This document shows positions 12,109 to 22,661 of a stretch of DNA of 64,000 nucleotides, one piece after another. The notes under the pieces were generated by a model. The model was not told the origin of the DNA. It searched no databases and saw nothing but the letters and a program-made list of their open reading frames with translations. The translations under genes were made by a program, and so were the position numbers. The DNA is from Ampullaceana balthica. Taxonomy: Eukaryota > Mollusca > Gastropoda > Lymnaeidae. The stretch's first letter is position 1; each line of letters begins with the position of its first letter. The stretch lies in contig CALYLW010000325.1 in the NCBI GenBank assembly GCA_944989445.1, forward strand, positions 690,928 to 754,927, read 5' to 3'.

Positions 12109-12892
12109 TACTAGCTGGGGTACCCGGCGTTTCACGATTTAAAAAATATTTAACAGATTCACAAAAGAGAATAGAATTCCACACCGTTCAATATGAAAAA
12201 TATCTTAAAGAGATACGAAAAAAGATGTTTGGGGTCCCCAGCCCCGAAGAAATTGACATTAGAAGTTCAGTGCCCTATAGTATTTTAATATGGGCTACCA
12301 AGTTTTTGTACACACAGTTTGGTGAAGATATATTCATTTAATCAGTAGCTAACACATAAACTAATTTTTATATAGCTCGTATAAGCAAAAAAGGACATTA
12401 AGGGCCCCAGGGCCCATTCAGGGCAAGATAAAGTTCAAAACACCTGTTCATTTCAATATGGATAATAATGAATACATTTATCATTATTTGTCAAGATCTT
12501 TAATAATTGAATTGGGGAATAAAATCTTAAACGCATAAGAAAAAAATGTATTTAGGGCCCCCAGCCTTGAAGGTGCGGCCATTAGCAGTTAAGTGCCCTA
12601 TAGTCATTTAATAAGGGCTACAAAGTTTTTGTATACAAAGTTTTGGTTAAGATCTATTCATTTGCTCAGTAGCTAACGCATAAACTAATTTTTACATAGC
12701 TCATATAAACAAAAAATGACATAATGGGCCCCCTTACCCTAGGGGTGGTCAACTGGGGTTGAAACAAAGCCTATGACCTTTCCCGGGTCAAATGAGGGTC
12801 CCATGCAAATTTTCAGCACCCTAGGTCCAACGGTGTGGAATTCCATAGGTAACAAACAAACACACAAACTTTCATCTTTATACATTAGATTA
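12109..12892 (+). mobile_element. Dispersed GC-module repeat, forward copy
   Basis: It begins TACTAGCTGGGGTACCCGG and ends in an A/C-rich tail (AACAAACAAACACACAAAC) followed by TTTATACATTAGATTA, an end pair seen in many invertebrate dispersed repeats. Between them, GC-rich modules (GGGGTCCCCAGCCCC, GGGCCCCAGGGCCC, GGGCCCCCAGCC) recur about every 150 bp, alternating between two types so that the full period is about 310 bp. No coding capacity is visible. The inverted partner is at 15095-16092. Superfamily assignment is not possible by eye. Confidence 0.7.
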
Positions 12893-14334
12893 ATGGATGG
12901 AACATTCCTGAAAAAGAAGTTTTCGGGGTTTGATTGAAGTTCATCGGGAAGTATTTATCACAAGCGTCTAGACCGCTTGCTCCCAGATTCATAAACTCCT
13001 TTACACAAGAAATGACTGAACACTGCTAACGGAAACAAACTTTAATGTTGAAACCCCTTTTCAACAACAAACTATCACCACTCAACACTCTCTAACCTTC
13101 TACACACATTCTCATGACGTCAACAACAACTCCCATTTGCACGCTTTCGCTACGACTAACCAATAACACTAACACAACCACCAAACACACCACTGTGCGC
13201 AGCTCACAAGTTCTGCGGGGAAATTGGTCATTCGTGACAGTATTTGACTTTGATTTTTTTATAATTCACACTGCAGTGTGGCTTATGTCTGTGATGAGCC
13301 ATACTGAAGGATGTGTGTTAGGGGAGGAGTTCGTTTAGATATTTTACTGCGACCATTTGGATCTGGTTTGGAACAACGAACATTTGTGCGTGATTGTAGG
13401 ACTGGGTCACCTGGAGGTTGTCCATTGATATGTTTGTTTGATCCGCATAGCCGAAGAAATAATTTATTTAACTGTTCCGACATGTCCTGGACAGACAGTT
13501 GATGGATAGTTAATCCATGGATCGATAAGATTACCAATAGCTGTAATGTCAGGTATTAATGTCATTTGTGTTTTCAAAGAAAATTCTTAGAAAATGAATC
13601 GGGTTCAGGTGATGAAATTGGAAATATATAACGATCGAAACGTTAGCTTGATTCCATTATTGTATTGTGCTCTTGCATCGTACACAACAGATGCCATTGT
13701 TTACAAAATTATCTCCCGTATATTTTCTTTTCCGTCTATTGTCCTGGTTAACTATTTGCTTCTGTTTACATTTTATTTCGTTTATGACTTATGTCAAAGA
13801 TGTCCAGGTTGCGTTGAACTCAGTTTTCCCCTACCCCCACATTACCAAAGTGGTCAGCCTTGTTTGGGAAGTGGTGGGGAGGGCAGCCCTTTATATCTAT
13901 AAATTATTAAAGAAGACGCTCGTTTTAGGCTGATCCATGGTTTTTGTCCGTAGTATTATATGTTATTAAACAATTGGATGTTGATAGCGAGTTTTGTTTC
14001 CCTGGTTTATTCAGACAACTCATTTCACGCCCCGACTGCTAGACACGAAGAAGAATGAATTACAGCGTTTGTATGTTTGTATGTAACGAATAGAAGAATA
14101 AACAATGTTAGGGGCAACCATATTTTAGTTTATCATTAAAACTTTTAAAAATATAATTTTAAAATTTGACGATAACCGTTTCCTTTCTAAAAATGACTAT
14201 TATTTAACGCACAGCAAGGTTGAAAATATTTTTTTATGTAAAATGAATGACGGCGGAAAATTTATGAATAAAAAAAATAAAATAAAAAATAAGCAGTATA
14301 TTTTTTTCTATATTTAATTTAAAGCGTTGCGCTT
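12893..14334. other. Spacer without supported genes
   Basis: Two overlapping open frames at 13594-13933 have no start context, splice signals or recognisable motif and are not called. A TGACGTCA palindrome lies at 13115-13122. Otherwise nothing is seen. Confidence 0.5.
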
Positions 14335-14494
14335 CCATTAATACTCATCTTCACGTCTACATTTAAGTCTAATACTCATCTTAAGTTGTGTATTTACATA
14401 AGTAATTATCTTCTGGTGTACATTTACATTAGTTCTCATCCTCAGGTGTACACTTACATTTGTACTCATCTCTACGTGTATATTTACATTAGTA
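14335..14494. repeat. 30-bp minisatellite, left half
   Basis: About five diverged copies of a 30-bp unit with the core TACTCATCTTCACGTGTACA followed by TTTACATTAG. The array is interrupted at 14494 by the transposon ending at 16239 and resumes at 16240. Confidence 0.85.
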
Positions 14495-14619
14495 CAGTGG
14501 TACCTCGGTGTATGTCTGCTTTGTTATAAGTCCAACTTGGTATACGTCCTGTTTTGAAGCGAGACATTTTGCTTGGTATACGACCTTTGTTTGGATTATG
14601 ACCTGCGTGCTTCACGCAA

Positions 14620-15018
14620 TTTTGGCCGACTTCCCCCCTCTCCCCTCGTCACATGTCGTCACAATAAGTTAGACCGCCCTCAAACATGACGTCACAAAGC
14701 TGCGCCACCCACACCCAAATAAAAGCCGTATTTCCTATTGGAAAATGAGCGTGTTTCAAATCACTTTATTGTCATTTAAGTTTGTATGTAATGTGAGGCT
14801 GTACTTTAAAATCATAATACGCGTGAAGTCATTTAAAATGTCATTAACTAAATTGAAAGCAATGAAATATATATAAATTGTTTCAATTTCAAAACAAGTG
14901 AAACTGTTTCATTTATAGGTTCGCGTTTTTTATGTGACGTCTCAGTTCTTAAACATCCGCCTCTCCGTCGTCACAATATGTGACCCCGGAGCGTGACGTC
15001 TTTTATGAAAGGCTCCTT
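14620..15018 (+). mobile_element. CRE-bearing inverted-repeat element, copy 2 (nested)
   Basis: It matches the 29014-29442 element block for block: CTCGTCACATGTCGTCACAA, ATGACGTCACAAAGC, CGTATTTCCTATT, an AT core with TAAAATCATAATACG, then TTCTTAAACATCCGCC and GCGTGACGTC near the right end. The left end is cut. It lies inside the left part of the transposon at 14495-16239. Confidence 0.7.
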
Positions 15019-15094
15019 TGAGTCACAATGGCACCTCCCGTATGCGTAGCTTGTAGAAATGACAGCACATCGGGCGATACTCAAGTGTGTTAGT

Positions 15095-16092
15095 GCAGCC
15101 AATATTAAAATACTAAAGGGCAATAAACTACTAATGACCATTCCTTTGGGCATAAGAGCCCAAAATGCCATTTTTCTTCAACTTTTAAGAATTTATTCCC
15201 CATTTATTTATTAACGATCTTGAAAAATAATGATAAATGCATAAAATTATTATCCATATTGAAACGAACAGGTGTTTTGAACTATATGTCTTGCACAGAA
15301 TGGGCCCTGGTGCTCTCAGTGTCGTTTTTTGCTATATGAGCTATATAAAATTTAGTTTATGCGTTAGGTACTAAGTAAATGAATGGATCTTAACAAAACT
15401 TTGTATTCAAAAACTTGGTATTCCATATTAAAATACTTAAGGCACTGAAATTCTAATGTCAATATCTTCGGGGCCGGGGCCCCAAATGTCTTTTTTTTCG
15501 TATATGTTTAAGTTATTTAACCTGTTCACTTTTTTAAAGATCTTGAGAAATATATCCACAATAAAACTGAATTAAAATGAACAGGTTTTTTAAAATTGAC
15601 CTCTTGCTCTGAATAGGCCAGGGGCCCCTTAATGTCATTTCCCCCCTATATTAGCTACATAAAAAGTAGTTTAAGTTTTAGATAATGAGAAAATAACTGG
15701 ATTTTTACCAAACTTAGTACATAAAAACAAAAGAGCATGTATTACAATAGGGAACTGAACTCCTGATGTCCATTCCCTCGGAGCTGGGGGCCCCAAATGT
15801 CTTTTACTGAACTTTAATAATTGTATTCTCTATTCAATTTTACACGATATTGAGGAATATAGCTTGAGTACAATGGCAATAAAAAAAACTATACTATCAC
15901 TCATTTTGGGGCCGGGGCCCTTTTGTACGCTATTTAATTATTAATTTATCCGTTTGCTATGAAACTTGGAATTTTTTTTCAACACTTCCGCGGAGGTTTC
16001 TTGAAATTGTTTTTAAATATACCACTCATTGCTTTCTTTAAATTTATTCATTTTTACTGAGATCGTTGCAACGCGCGACGGGTCTGCTAGTA
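15095..16092 (-). mobile_element. Dispersed GC-module repeat, inverted copy (nested)
   Basis: Reverse-complement relative of 12109-12892. It ends near 16092 with the complement of the TACTAGC start. GC modules occur at about 15158, 15301, 15471, 15616, 15780 and 15905, again alternating between an AAATGTC type and a TTAATGTCATTT type. It has more modules than the forward copy, so module number varies between copies. The A/C-rich tail is missing, so the end far from TACTAGC is truncated. Confidence 0.75.
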
Positions 16093-16239
16093 CGTTAATA
16101 AAAATATGATTTTTTCCATGGCAACGGATTAATCATTTTCCCGCTATTTCTTATGGAAAAAATACTTTTGGTATACGTCTAATTTGGTATACGTCCAAGG
16201 GTCTGGAACGGATTAAGGACTTATACCGAGGTACTACTG

Positions 16240-16370
16240 TACTTATCTTCACGTGTACATTTACATTAGTACTCATCTTCCCGTGTACATCTATATAAGT
16301 ACTCATCTTCATCTGTACCTTACATTAGTGCTCAAATTGACGTGTACAATTATAATAGCGCTCATCTCCA
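16240..16370. repeat. 30-bp minisatellite, right half
   Basis: Continuation of the array at 14335-14494, starting with the duplicated TA and running TACTTATCTTCACGTGTACA and onward for about four diverged copies. Confidence 0.85.
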
Positions 16371-16517
16371 GGTCGAAACATTCTTTCCTTCTATAACGCC
16401 GTTAAATCAGTAATATTAAAACTCGTTTTGCTTTTAGTTCATCCTTCATAGAAACTCTTATTTTTAAGTATTCTTTCTTTCTTGTTGCAAATGAAAGAAC
16501 GAATTTTCTTTCACCAG

Positions 16518-16813
16518 TGTTGTGTAAAGATTTTTTTACTGCTGTGCCTGGCTACTTCAAGATAGAAGCATCGGCTCTCAACACAGGCGTCACTGTTTCA
16601 GTTTACGATCTTAGCAGTGGACCAGCAGACTACGACCTAGGCAGTGAAAAAATAATCGACCATAAGAATCACCAGCCTTTTGTCACCTTCTGTGATGGTG
16701 TTGGTGATATCAATGTTGTTGGTGATGGTGGTTGTTATTTTGTTGGTGTTATCGATGTTCAAGAAGACAGGGTTGTAATTGATGAAAGCGATCTTGTTTG
16801 TCAAAACGTTTAG
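16518..16813 (+). CDS. Candidate 3'-terminal exon of an unidentified protein
   Basis: A good 3' splice acceptor (TTTTCTTTCACCAG, ending 16517) opens directly into a stop-free frame of 97 codons ending at TAG 16811-16813. The first two bases complete a split codon. The peptide is complex, not repeat-like: FTAVPGYFKIEASALNTG near the start, DLSSGPADYDLGSEKIIDH in the middle and a Gly/Asp/Val-rich end with a GDGGCYFVGVIDV stretch. Three cysteines and alternating hydrophobic residues suggest a beta-rich domain. I do not recognise the family. No upstream exon is identified, and the nearest poly(A)-like signal is ATTAAA near 17090. It could be chance, but it is the most gene-like sequence in the window. 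Confidence 0.4.
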
Positions 16814-18373
16814 AGCGGCTTGACCGACTAGCCCCTTTTAAAATTTAGCGTGCAATGATTATTGTCTTCTGTCCCCTGTACTTGAAGTGTTTGTGTTTGA
16901 CCTGAATATAAAAGTTTTCCAACTATTGCTGATTTTTGTCTGGGTCAAAGGTCATAAGAGCCGCTGCCTTTGTCATTTTAAACTTTAGTATGAACACAAA
17001 AAAGAACTATTTAAACATCTATCGTACTTCTGGCAGTCGTCCTACTCTGCATCTTGTGTCTACATCCTTTTGAAAATAATTTGAAATAACTTATTAAAAA
17101 TCTGAAAAGATACCCATATACAGACCACGCCCCGCTGGTTCCGGTCAAGGAAAACTCTCCTACTTCAGGTCAAGGGCTTTAATCAACCAACGCTTTCTAC
17201 TCCCCGACTTCTATCCACTCCCCCTGTATTGACTTTTGGTCCATTCACATTACACGTGTTTTCCATTTCAAACTTCCAGTTTTTGGCGATAACTCAACAA
17301 AAATATTGACGGCATATGTGAATACGCTATGGAAAGTGATTTTATGAGGTATATGATAAAAATCGATAAACGTTTATTTTATTCTCATAACAAGCTCAAC
17401 ACTTGTTTTACCAGCAGTTTAATGAACGTAAACAACGCGCCCACTTTGATTTCCTTAACGCTGGAGCTAGTTCCAATGATGAAAGTGATTGTGACTTTAT
17501 TTTGTGTCCGTTCTGGTGCTCGCTGGGGTCATCGGCGTACTTAACTAAACGAATGCACTTGGGGGTAGGTTCAGGGAGGGGGTCTGCACAAGTAGGTCTC
17601 TCCGAGGTCCAGAGGCGGCGATATGGGGCTTTCGACGTTATATATGTGAAGAAGGACAATAAAAGGATGGAGGGAGACAATTTTTATAGTCTGTTCCTTG
17701 GCTCCAAATATACTATCTACGCCTCAGCCTCTTTATAATCATTTATTTAAAAAAAATTAATGAAACTTAATAAATTAAAAGTTTAGTATTAAAAATAGCA
17801 GGATACTTAAAATAATTTTGTGCTTTAGCAAGTCAGGTGGAAGATTTGACTTATTTCTCGTCTTTTATCGCCACCTCTGCATATTCAAATAATGTTTACT
17901 CTATTGCAAAGAGACAATAATAACACGCGTGTATTATGTTGTCCTAAGAAGGAGAAGGGTGTTGCAGGGGGTTTAATGGAGGCAGGGTGGGGTGGGTTTT
18001 TTTCAGGGTTGGGGGCGTGGTTTGAAACTTTGATGTACTTTTTTTTATTACGGGTCAATTTCTATAAAGAACTTTGGGTTGTCTCCATTTTGTGAGTGTA
18101 ATAATATTTGGGTTGGGAGGGTGTGGCTCGGATGATAGTGAGTCCGAAGAAAGGACCTGGTAGAGGAGTGACTGTCCAGAGAGTTATTTAAGTGCCGTAT
18201 AAACCAAGATATCAAATAAGTCAAGTTGTCGACCCCAAATCACTCCAAATCCTAACAACCAGGAAAGAGGGAAGATGCACATAAGTTAATTTTTTTATTA
18301 AATATATTTTGGAAAAAATCCATTTTCTGACCTGATGTTTTAGCGTGATCCCAGACGTGGCAAAGTTATTGTA
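16814..18373. other. Possible 3' UTR, then spacer
   Basis: If the preceding exon is real, its 3' UTR lies in the first few hundred bases. Beyond that, open frames at 17403-17738 and 17892-18095 lack motifs and splice support. No repeats of note are seen. Confidence 0.4.
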
Positions 18374-18450
18374 CTCGGTGACACGGCTCCTAGTCTCTAC
18401 TCCGCGACACTGCTCTTGGTTTCTACTCGGTGGCACTGCTCTTAGTCTCA
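18374..18450. repeat. 26-bp imperfect triplication
   Basis: Three diverged copies of a 26-bp unit around CACTGCTCTTGGTTTCTACT. Confidence 0.7.
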
Positions 18451-18883
18451 AACACAAGCGGATTTTAATGGCGATTTGGTTTGTGAAAGGTGATAAGTGA
18501 TGGAATCCGCTTGGGGGGAGGTGGAGCAGGGGAGGGCGGACGAGGCGCAAAGTCAAAAGCCAAGACTTTTTGTTGGTCAGTCACAAGTCACAGGTTCACA
18601 TTTAGTGGAGATGATCGTTTGAGTCCATCATTGATATCAGGCGACAGCTTTGTGACCGTTGACAGCCTGATCCCAGTCTCAAAACCTCACTATCACGTGG
18701 TGTACAGAGACTTACATAATTAGTAAAATTTGTATGCTATGTTTTCTCTTTCAAATACTAACCTACTATGGATAAAATAAAATATTTAAATCTAACTTTG
18801 TTCAAATGAAATATATCGGGGCTGAAAAATTTTGACAAAACAATAAACAATTCTGACAATCAATTCAAATATATCTGAAAGTT
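18451..18883. other. Spacer
   Basis: Mixed composition with a G-rich patch at about 18510-18545. No gene or repeat is supported. Confidence 0.5.
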
Positions 18884-18930
18884 AAAAAAAAACAAAAAAA
18901 AACAAACAAACAAACAAACAAACAAAACAG
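18884..18930. repeat. A-rich tract with (CAAA)n
   Basis: Poly-A interrupted by C, passing into a clean CAAA microsatellite. Confidence 0.9.
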
Positions 18931-19009
18931 AATGCATCTGCCAGATAAAATAGTGCTTCTGAATTTGTCTTAGCTTTTTGTATCCTACATGATATTTTGT
19001 TATTAGCAC

Positions 19010-19230
19010 TGAGAATTACGTGACATCTTTGACGCGTTGACGGGACACCTTTGGCGCGACATCGTGAGTGTAACATCTTTGGCGTGTCATCATTGGCGTT
19101 ATATCGTTGGCGTGACATCTTTAGTGTGACATCTTTAGTGTGATATCTTTGGTGTGACAATTTTGGCTTGACATTTTTGGCTTGACATTTTTGGCTTGAC
19201 ATTTTTGGCGTGATATCTTTGGCGTAGAAA
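19010..19230. repeat. 14-bp degenerate tandem repeat
   Basis: About 15 diverged copies of a 14-bp unit such as TGACATCTTTAGTG or TGACATTTTTGGCT. The right half is more uniform than the left. Confidence 0.88.
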
Positions 19231-19504
19231 GTATTTACTTTGAGGGGCTGCACGGTTTTAGCTATTAACAAATTCAAGTGGGCAGCTTTCTTGACCAGTG
19301 CGATACTATTTTACGTGATAGGGAGGGGGTCAAACATTAAAACGATAGCGACCCGAGCACACAATCAAGAAAACCTCCAATACTTCAACTGAGTCCACTC
19401 TCACTATCCCATACACGCTTAGTGTATTCACATGGCAAGACATTTCCCTTAACCACCTAAAGTTAGCCGAACCGCGGGCACCCAGTCCTAAATACTCTCA
19501 GTCA

Positions 19505-19895
19505 CATTGAATCTCTCTCACACACCTCCTTCCTCTCTCACACACCTCCTTCCTCCCTCACACGCCTCCTTCCTCCCTCACAAACCTCCTTCCTCCATTA
19601 CACGCCCTCCATCCTCCCTTACACGTCCTTTATCCTCCTTTACACGCCATCAATCCTCCCTTACACGTCCTCCATACTCACTTACACGCCATCCATCCTC
19701 CCTTACACGTCCTCCATACTCCTTTACACGCCATCCATCCTCCCTTACACGTCCTCCATACTCACTTACACGTCCTCCATCCTCCCTTACACGTCCTCCA
19801 TACTCCCTTAAACGCCCTCCATCCTCCCTTACGCGTCCTCCATCCTCCCTTACATTGCTCCATCCTCCTTCATACCTCCTCCTACCTAACACACC
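19505..19895. repeat. 21-bp pyrimidine-rich minisatellite
   Basis: About 18 copies of a 21-bp unit (TCCTCCCTTACACGTCCTCC and variants). The plus strand is almost all C, T and A, with a strong pyrimidine bias. The open frame through it encodes a 7-residue SSLTRPP-like period and is not a gene by any other sign. Confidence 0.93.
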
Positions 19896-20504
19896 TCATT
19901 TCTTCCTCACTCATCCTCTTTCCTCCCTCAATCGTCCTCTACCTCGCTCCTCTCACGCACGTCCTCACCCGCTCACCGACCAATGGTCAACCGCGAGCCG
20001 TAGAGCTGGAACGTTCGGCCATCGGCGACCTTTGACCCCTCCAGGCGCTGGCCTAGTTACCTGTGTCATTGCGGGGTCATCTGGAAGGCGGTAGTAAATG
20101 GGTGGGGGGGGGGTTGAGGATGTCACCTCAGGGAATAGGGAATGAGAAGAAATAATAGTGCGGTCAAGTCAATCAGTGGTCCAGTCTGTTGTGTGAGATG
20201 GAGGGATTGGGGGGGGGGCTCGAGATGCCAGCAATAACCGGTGCCAGAAAGCGAATTTTAATTTACTTTAATAAGATCTCATATGTATCACACAAAGATG
20301 TCGTAGTGATGGGGCGAGGTGAGGGGGGTGGGGGGTGAGGGTGAGAAGACAGGCTCCGTTGGGTCGGTAAATGGAGGTTTTTTTTAAAGTGGAAGATTTA
20401 ATGGACTGTTGGAATTGTATAGCGAGGACGAGTTTTAAACATTAATAGGATTGACTGAATCTGATGGACTTGTTTGTAAACACGGGGCCACAGATGTAGT
20501 GGTG
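19896..20504. other. GC-richer spacer with G-runs
   Basis: Contains several runs of 8 to 10 G (near 20105, 20210 and 20330). No coding evidence. Confidence 0.5.
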
Positions 20505-20700
20505 TTGTGGGTGTGTGTGGGAAGTGTGGGTGGGTGTGTGAGAGAGTGTGGGTGGGTGAGTGTGTGTGAGAGAGAGTGGAGTGGGTATGGGAGAGAGTGT
20601 GGGTTGGTGGGTGAGAGTGTTGGTGTGTGGGTGTGTGTGAGAGATTGTGGGTTGGTGGGTGAGAGTGTGGGTGTGTGTGTGAGAGAGTGTGGATGTGTGA
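20505..20700. repeat. GT/GA-rich low-complexity array
   Basis: Diverged units of the type GAGAGTGTGGGTTGGTGGGT with GTGTGTGT tracts between them. The period is irregular. Confidence 0.85.
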
Positions 20701-20754
20701 ATGAAGTTCTTTACATTGATGGGTACTTGGGTCAAACTGCTTAAAGTATACATA

Positions 20755-21098
20755 TACTGTATACCGTATACCGTATTCTCCGCCATTTAAGACTTTTTAA
20801 CTCCTAAAATGTTCTCACAAGTCCCGGGTCGTCTTATACGACGGGTATCGTCTTATCGTATTTGTACCTGTTCATACAGTACAGTACCAGTACCATAATA
20901 CAGCACAGTATACAAATGTTTAACAGTCAAGACCCCATCATGTCTCCACCAGCAAGAAGAAAGAAGTATGAAGTCAGTTTCAAAATTAAAGTGTGTTGTC
21001 TTATACGGCAAAAAAGCTTAAAAAACTATATTTTAAAGGAAAATTAGGTGGGGGGTCGTCTAAACGCCCAGTCATCTTATACGCCGGAATATACAGTA
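20755..21098. mobile_element. pogo/Tigger-like deletion derivative
   Basis: The ends form an inverted pair: TACTGTATACCG with TCCGCCATTTAAGAC on the left and, read inward from the right, TACTGTATATTCCGGCGTAT with AAGATGAC. CGTCTTATACG motifs lie just inside. The body is only about 340 bp, and the start of a transposase frame at 20940 survives inside it, so this is a non-autonomous element made by internal deletion. Confidence 0.7.
20940..21047 (+). pseudogene. N-terminus of a pogo/Tigger-like DDE transposase
   Basis: An ATG at 20940 opens MSPPARRKKYEVSFKIKV. This fits the K-[KR]-Y-x-V-S-F-K-[IL]-K start of the helix-turn-helix region in pogo/Tigger-type transposases. After these 18 residues the frame runs into terminal-repeat sequence and stops at 21047, so the DNA-binding region is cut off and the DDE domain is absent. 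Confidence 0.6.
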
Positions 21099-21692
21099 CT
21101 TTGAAATAAATTTTCCGGGGCTAGCGAGAGAGAAATAAATAAGAAGTCCAGAAAGAGATATGGAGAGAAGTAAAGCAGATGCAGAAGAAAAAAGAAAACT
21201 GAGTGGCTTACGAGAAGGAGACTGGTATCACGAGAAACAGAGGAGAAAACTGTGCCCTGTACCTGGCATATTTTTACGTTACGTCAATAAGAGTGGCGTT
21301 TGTTTTAAAAGAAATTTACCTAGGCCCTTAAAGGCCTTAAAAGCCAGGCCTCGAAGGCACGGCCTCTCCTTGGCGGGCGACAACACCAGGGTAAATTACG
21401 ATGACAGCTTTATGCTTGAACAGCTGATTTTGTGCTGTCGTTTATTGTTGTAGCGTTACAGCACTCTGGCGGCCTAATCATCCTACTCAGTCCCATGTTA
21501 TTGTTTACTCCCGATCAATAATTAGGTATCGCATTGTAATTTAAAAGCATGCAGATCGATTTATTTTAAGGACGGAATTATACTGCTTAATCCAGTGAAT
21601 AATCGCGAACTAGGAGAATTGTTGTTTGTTTTTTTAAAGTTTTATTTACAAGTCTTTAGTTCACAAACAATTATCGCCCTTTCAATTTGCAG
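21099..21692. other. Spacer
   Basis: An open frame at 21160-21453 is rich in charged residues but has no domain or splice support. Nothing else is seen. Confidence 0.45.
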
Positions 21693-21811
21693 CAGATATG
21701 GAGAACAGACTTTGTTTAGAAACATAACAGAGTTCGATATCACTCGGGATCCCAGTGTTGACGGATGTCTTGTCAAAGATTATTTAACGATGTCAATCAT
21801 TCGAGCTTGGA
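21693..21811 (+). CDS. Weak candidate internal exon
   Basis: A pyrimidine-rich acceptor (CTTTCAATTTGCAG, ending 21692) leads into an open frame reading RYGEQTLFRNITEFDITRDP and then SVDGCLVKDYLTMSIIRAWTG, a complex peptide with an N-x-T site. The donor side is weak (ACAG/GTCC near 21811). No homologue is recognised and no partner exon is found. Chance is quite possible. Confidence 0.18.
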
Positions 21812-22089
21812 CAGGTCCTCATGTTTTAACACACGGACATGTACTCAGTACTCATCCCACCACTCACCCCCCCCCCAATATAGTTCCCTTTGAGTTGCCC
21901 CAGCCCCTCGTGTTTTTATTCGTTTCTGGTTTTTACATTAAGCTATTTCATACATAAACGTCACGTGACAATAGATGATTAGTTTTTCTTTCAGCCGAGT
22001 CAACAGTAAGCCGAGGGAGCTTGACGATGTGATAACATGGCGTAACAAAGTCAACTCGTGTTGGGCTATCTTCTGTTATATGCATGTCT

Positions 22090-22315
22090 TTTAAAGACGT
22101 CGCTTACCTTGAGCAGCCATTTTAATGTAATGTCTTACCTTTCAATCTAAAGCACACTTGTGTTGTCTTTAAATCTCCTTGGCGTTCACGTCCAGTCTAC
22201 GGACATACCTGAAGCAGCCACCTTAGTGTCACGTATGACCTGTCAATCGCAAGCACCTATTCTTTGTCTCTCAATTTCCTTGAAATTCACGTCTAGTCTA
22301 CGGACGTACTGGGCG
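22090..22315. repeat. Degenerate direct repeat, about 95 bp
   Basis: Two and a half diverged copies sharing GAGCAGCCA, ATGTCTTACCTTTCAATC-type and TTCACGTCCAGTCTACGGAC-type blocks. Confidence 0.6.
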
Positions 22316-22661
22316 GGTCAGGCTGATAAATTCAATATTCCAATACAGGAGCTGCTCGTTCATGCCAACGACAGTTACTGACTGAAAAAAAGTCTTTAAA
22401 ACTGTTAAGTTGCGGCGAAAGCAATGGACTTATTTGTGTCTATTTCCCCCTGCTCTCCAACCCCATGTCATAGATACGTGATATAAGCAGTCCTGAACTG
22501 TCATCTTCACATATATATATGTATATTAACAGAACCTCTACTTTCATATGAGCCATAATGACCAGAGTATTGATCGAGGGCCACGACGCGTCTTTTAAAT
22601 GTTGACAACAACTAATAATATGCCTAAAGACTGAATGTGAAAATCAGAGCCGTGTTTTGTC

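Larger units (their letters stand above)
14495..16239. mobile_element. pogo/Tigger-like (Tc1/mariner-type) element with nested insertions
   Basis: The ends are inverted: CAGTGGTACCTCGGTGTA on the left and, read inward from the right, CAGTAGTACCTCGGTATA. Both are flanked by the dinucleotide TA. A CAGTRG terminus plus TA target duplication is typical of pogo/Tigger elements. Inner parts of both arms share TTGGTATACGTC motifs. The element's own sequence is only the two arms (14495 to about 14620 and about 16093-16239). The middle is filled by two younger or co-resident repeats at 14620-15018 and 15095-16092. No transposase is present. Confidence 0.8.

Noticed and set aside
19507..20094. 195-residue Ser/Pro/Thr-rich mucin-like protein
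   Set aside because: Nearly all of it is the 21-bp pyrimidine-rich array; the remaining 50 residues have no motif.
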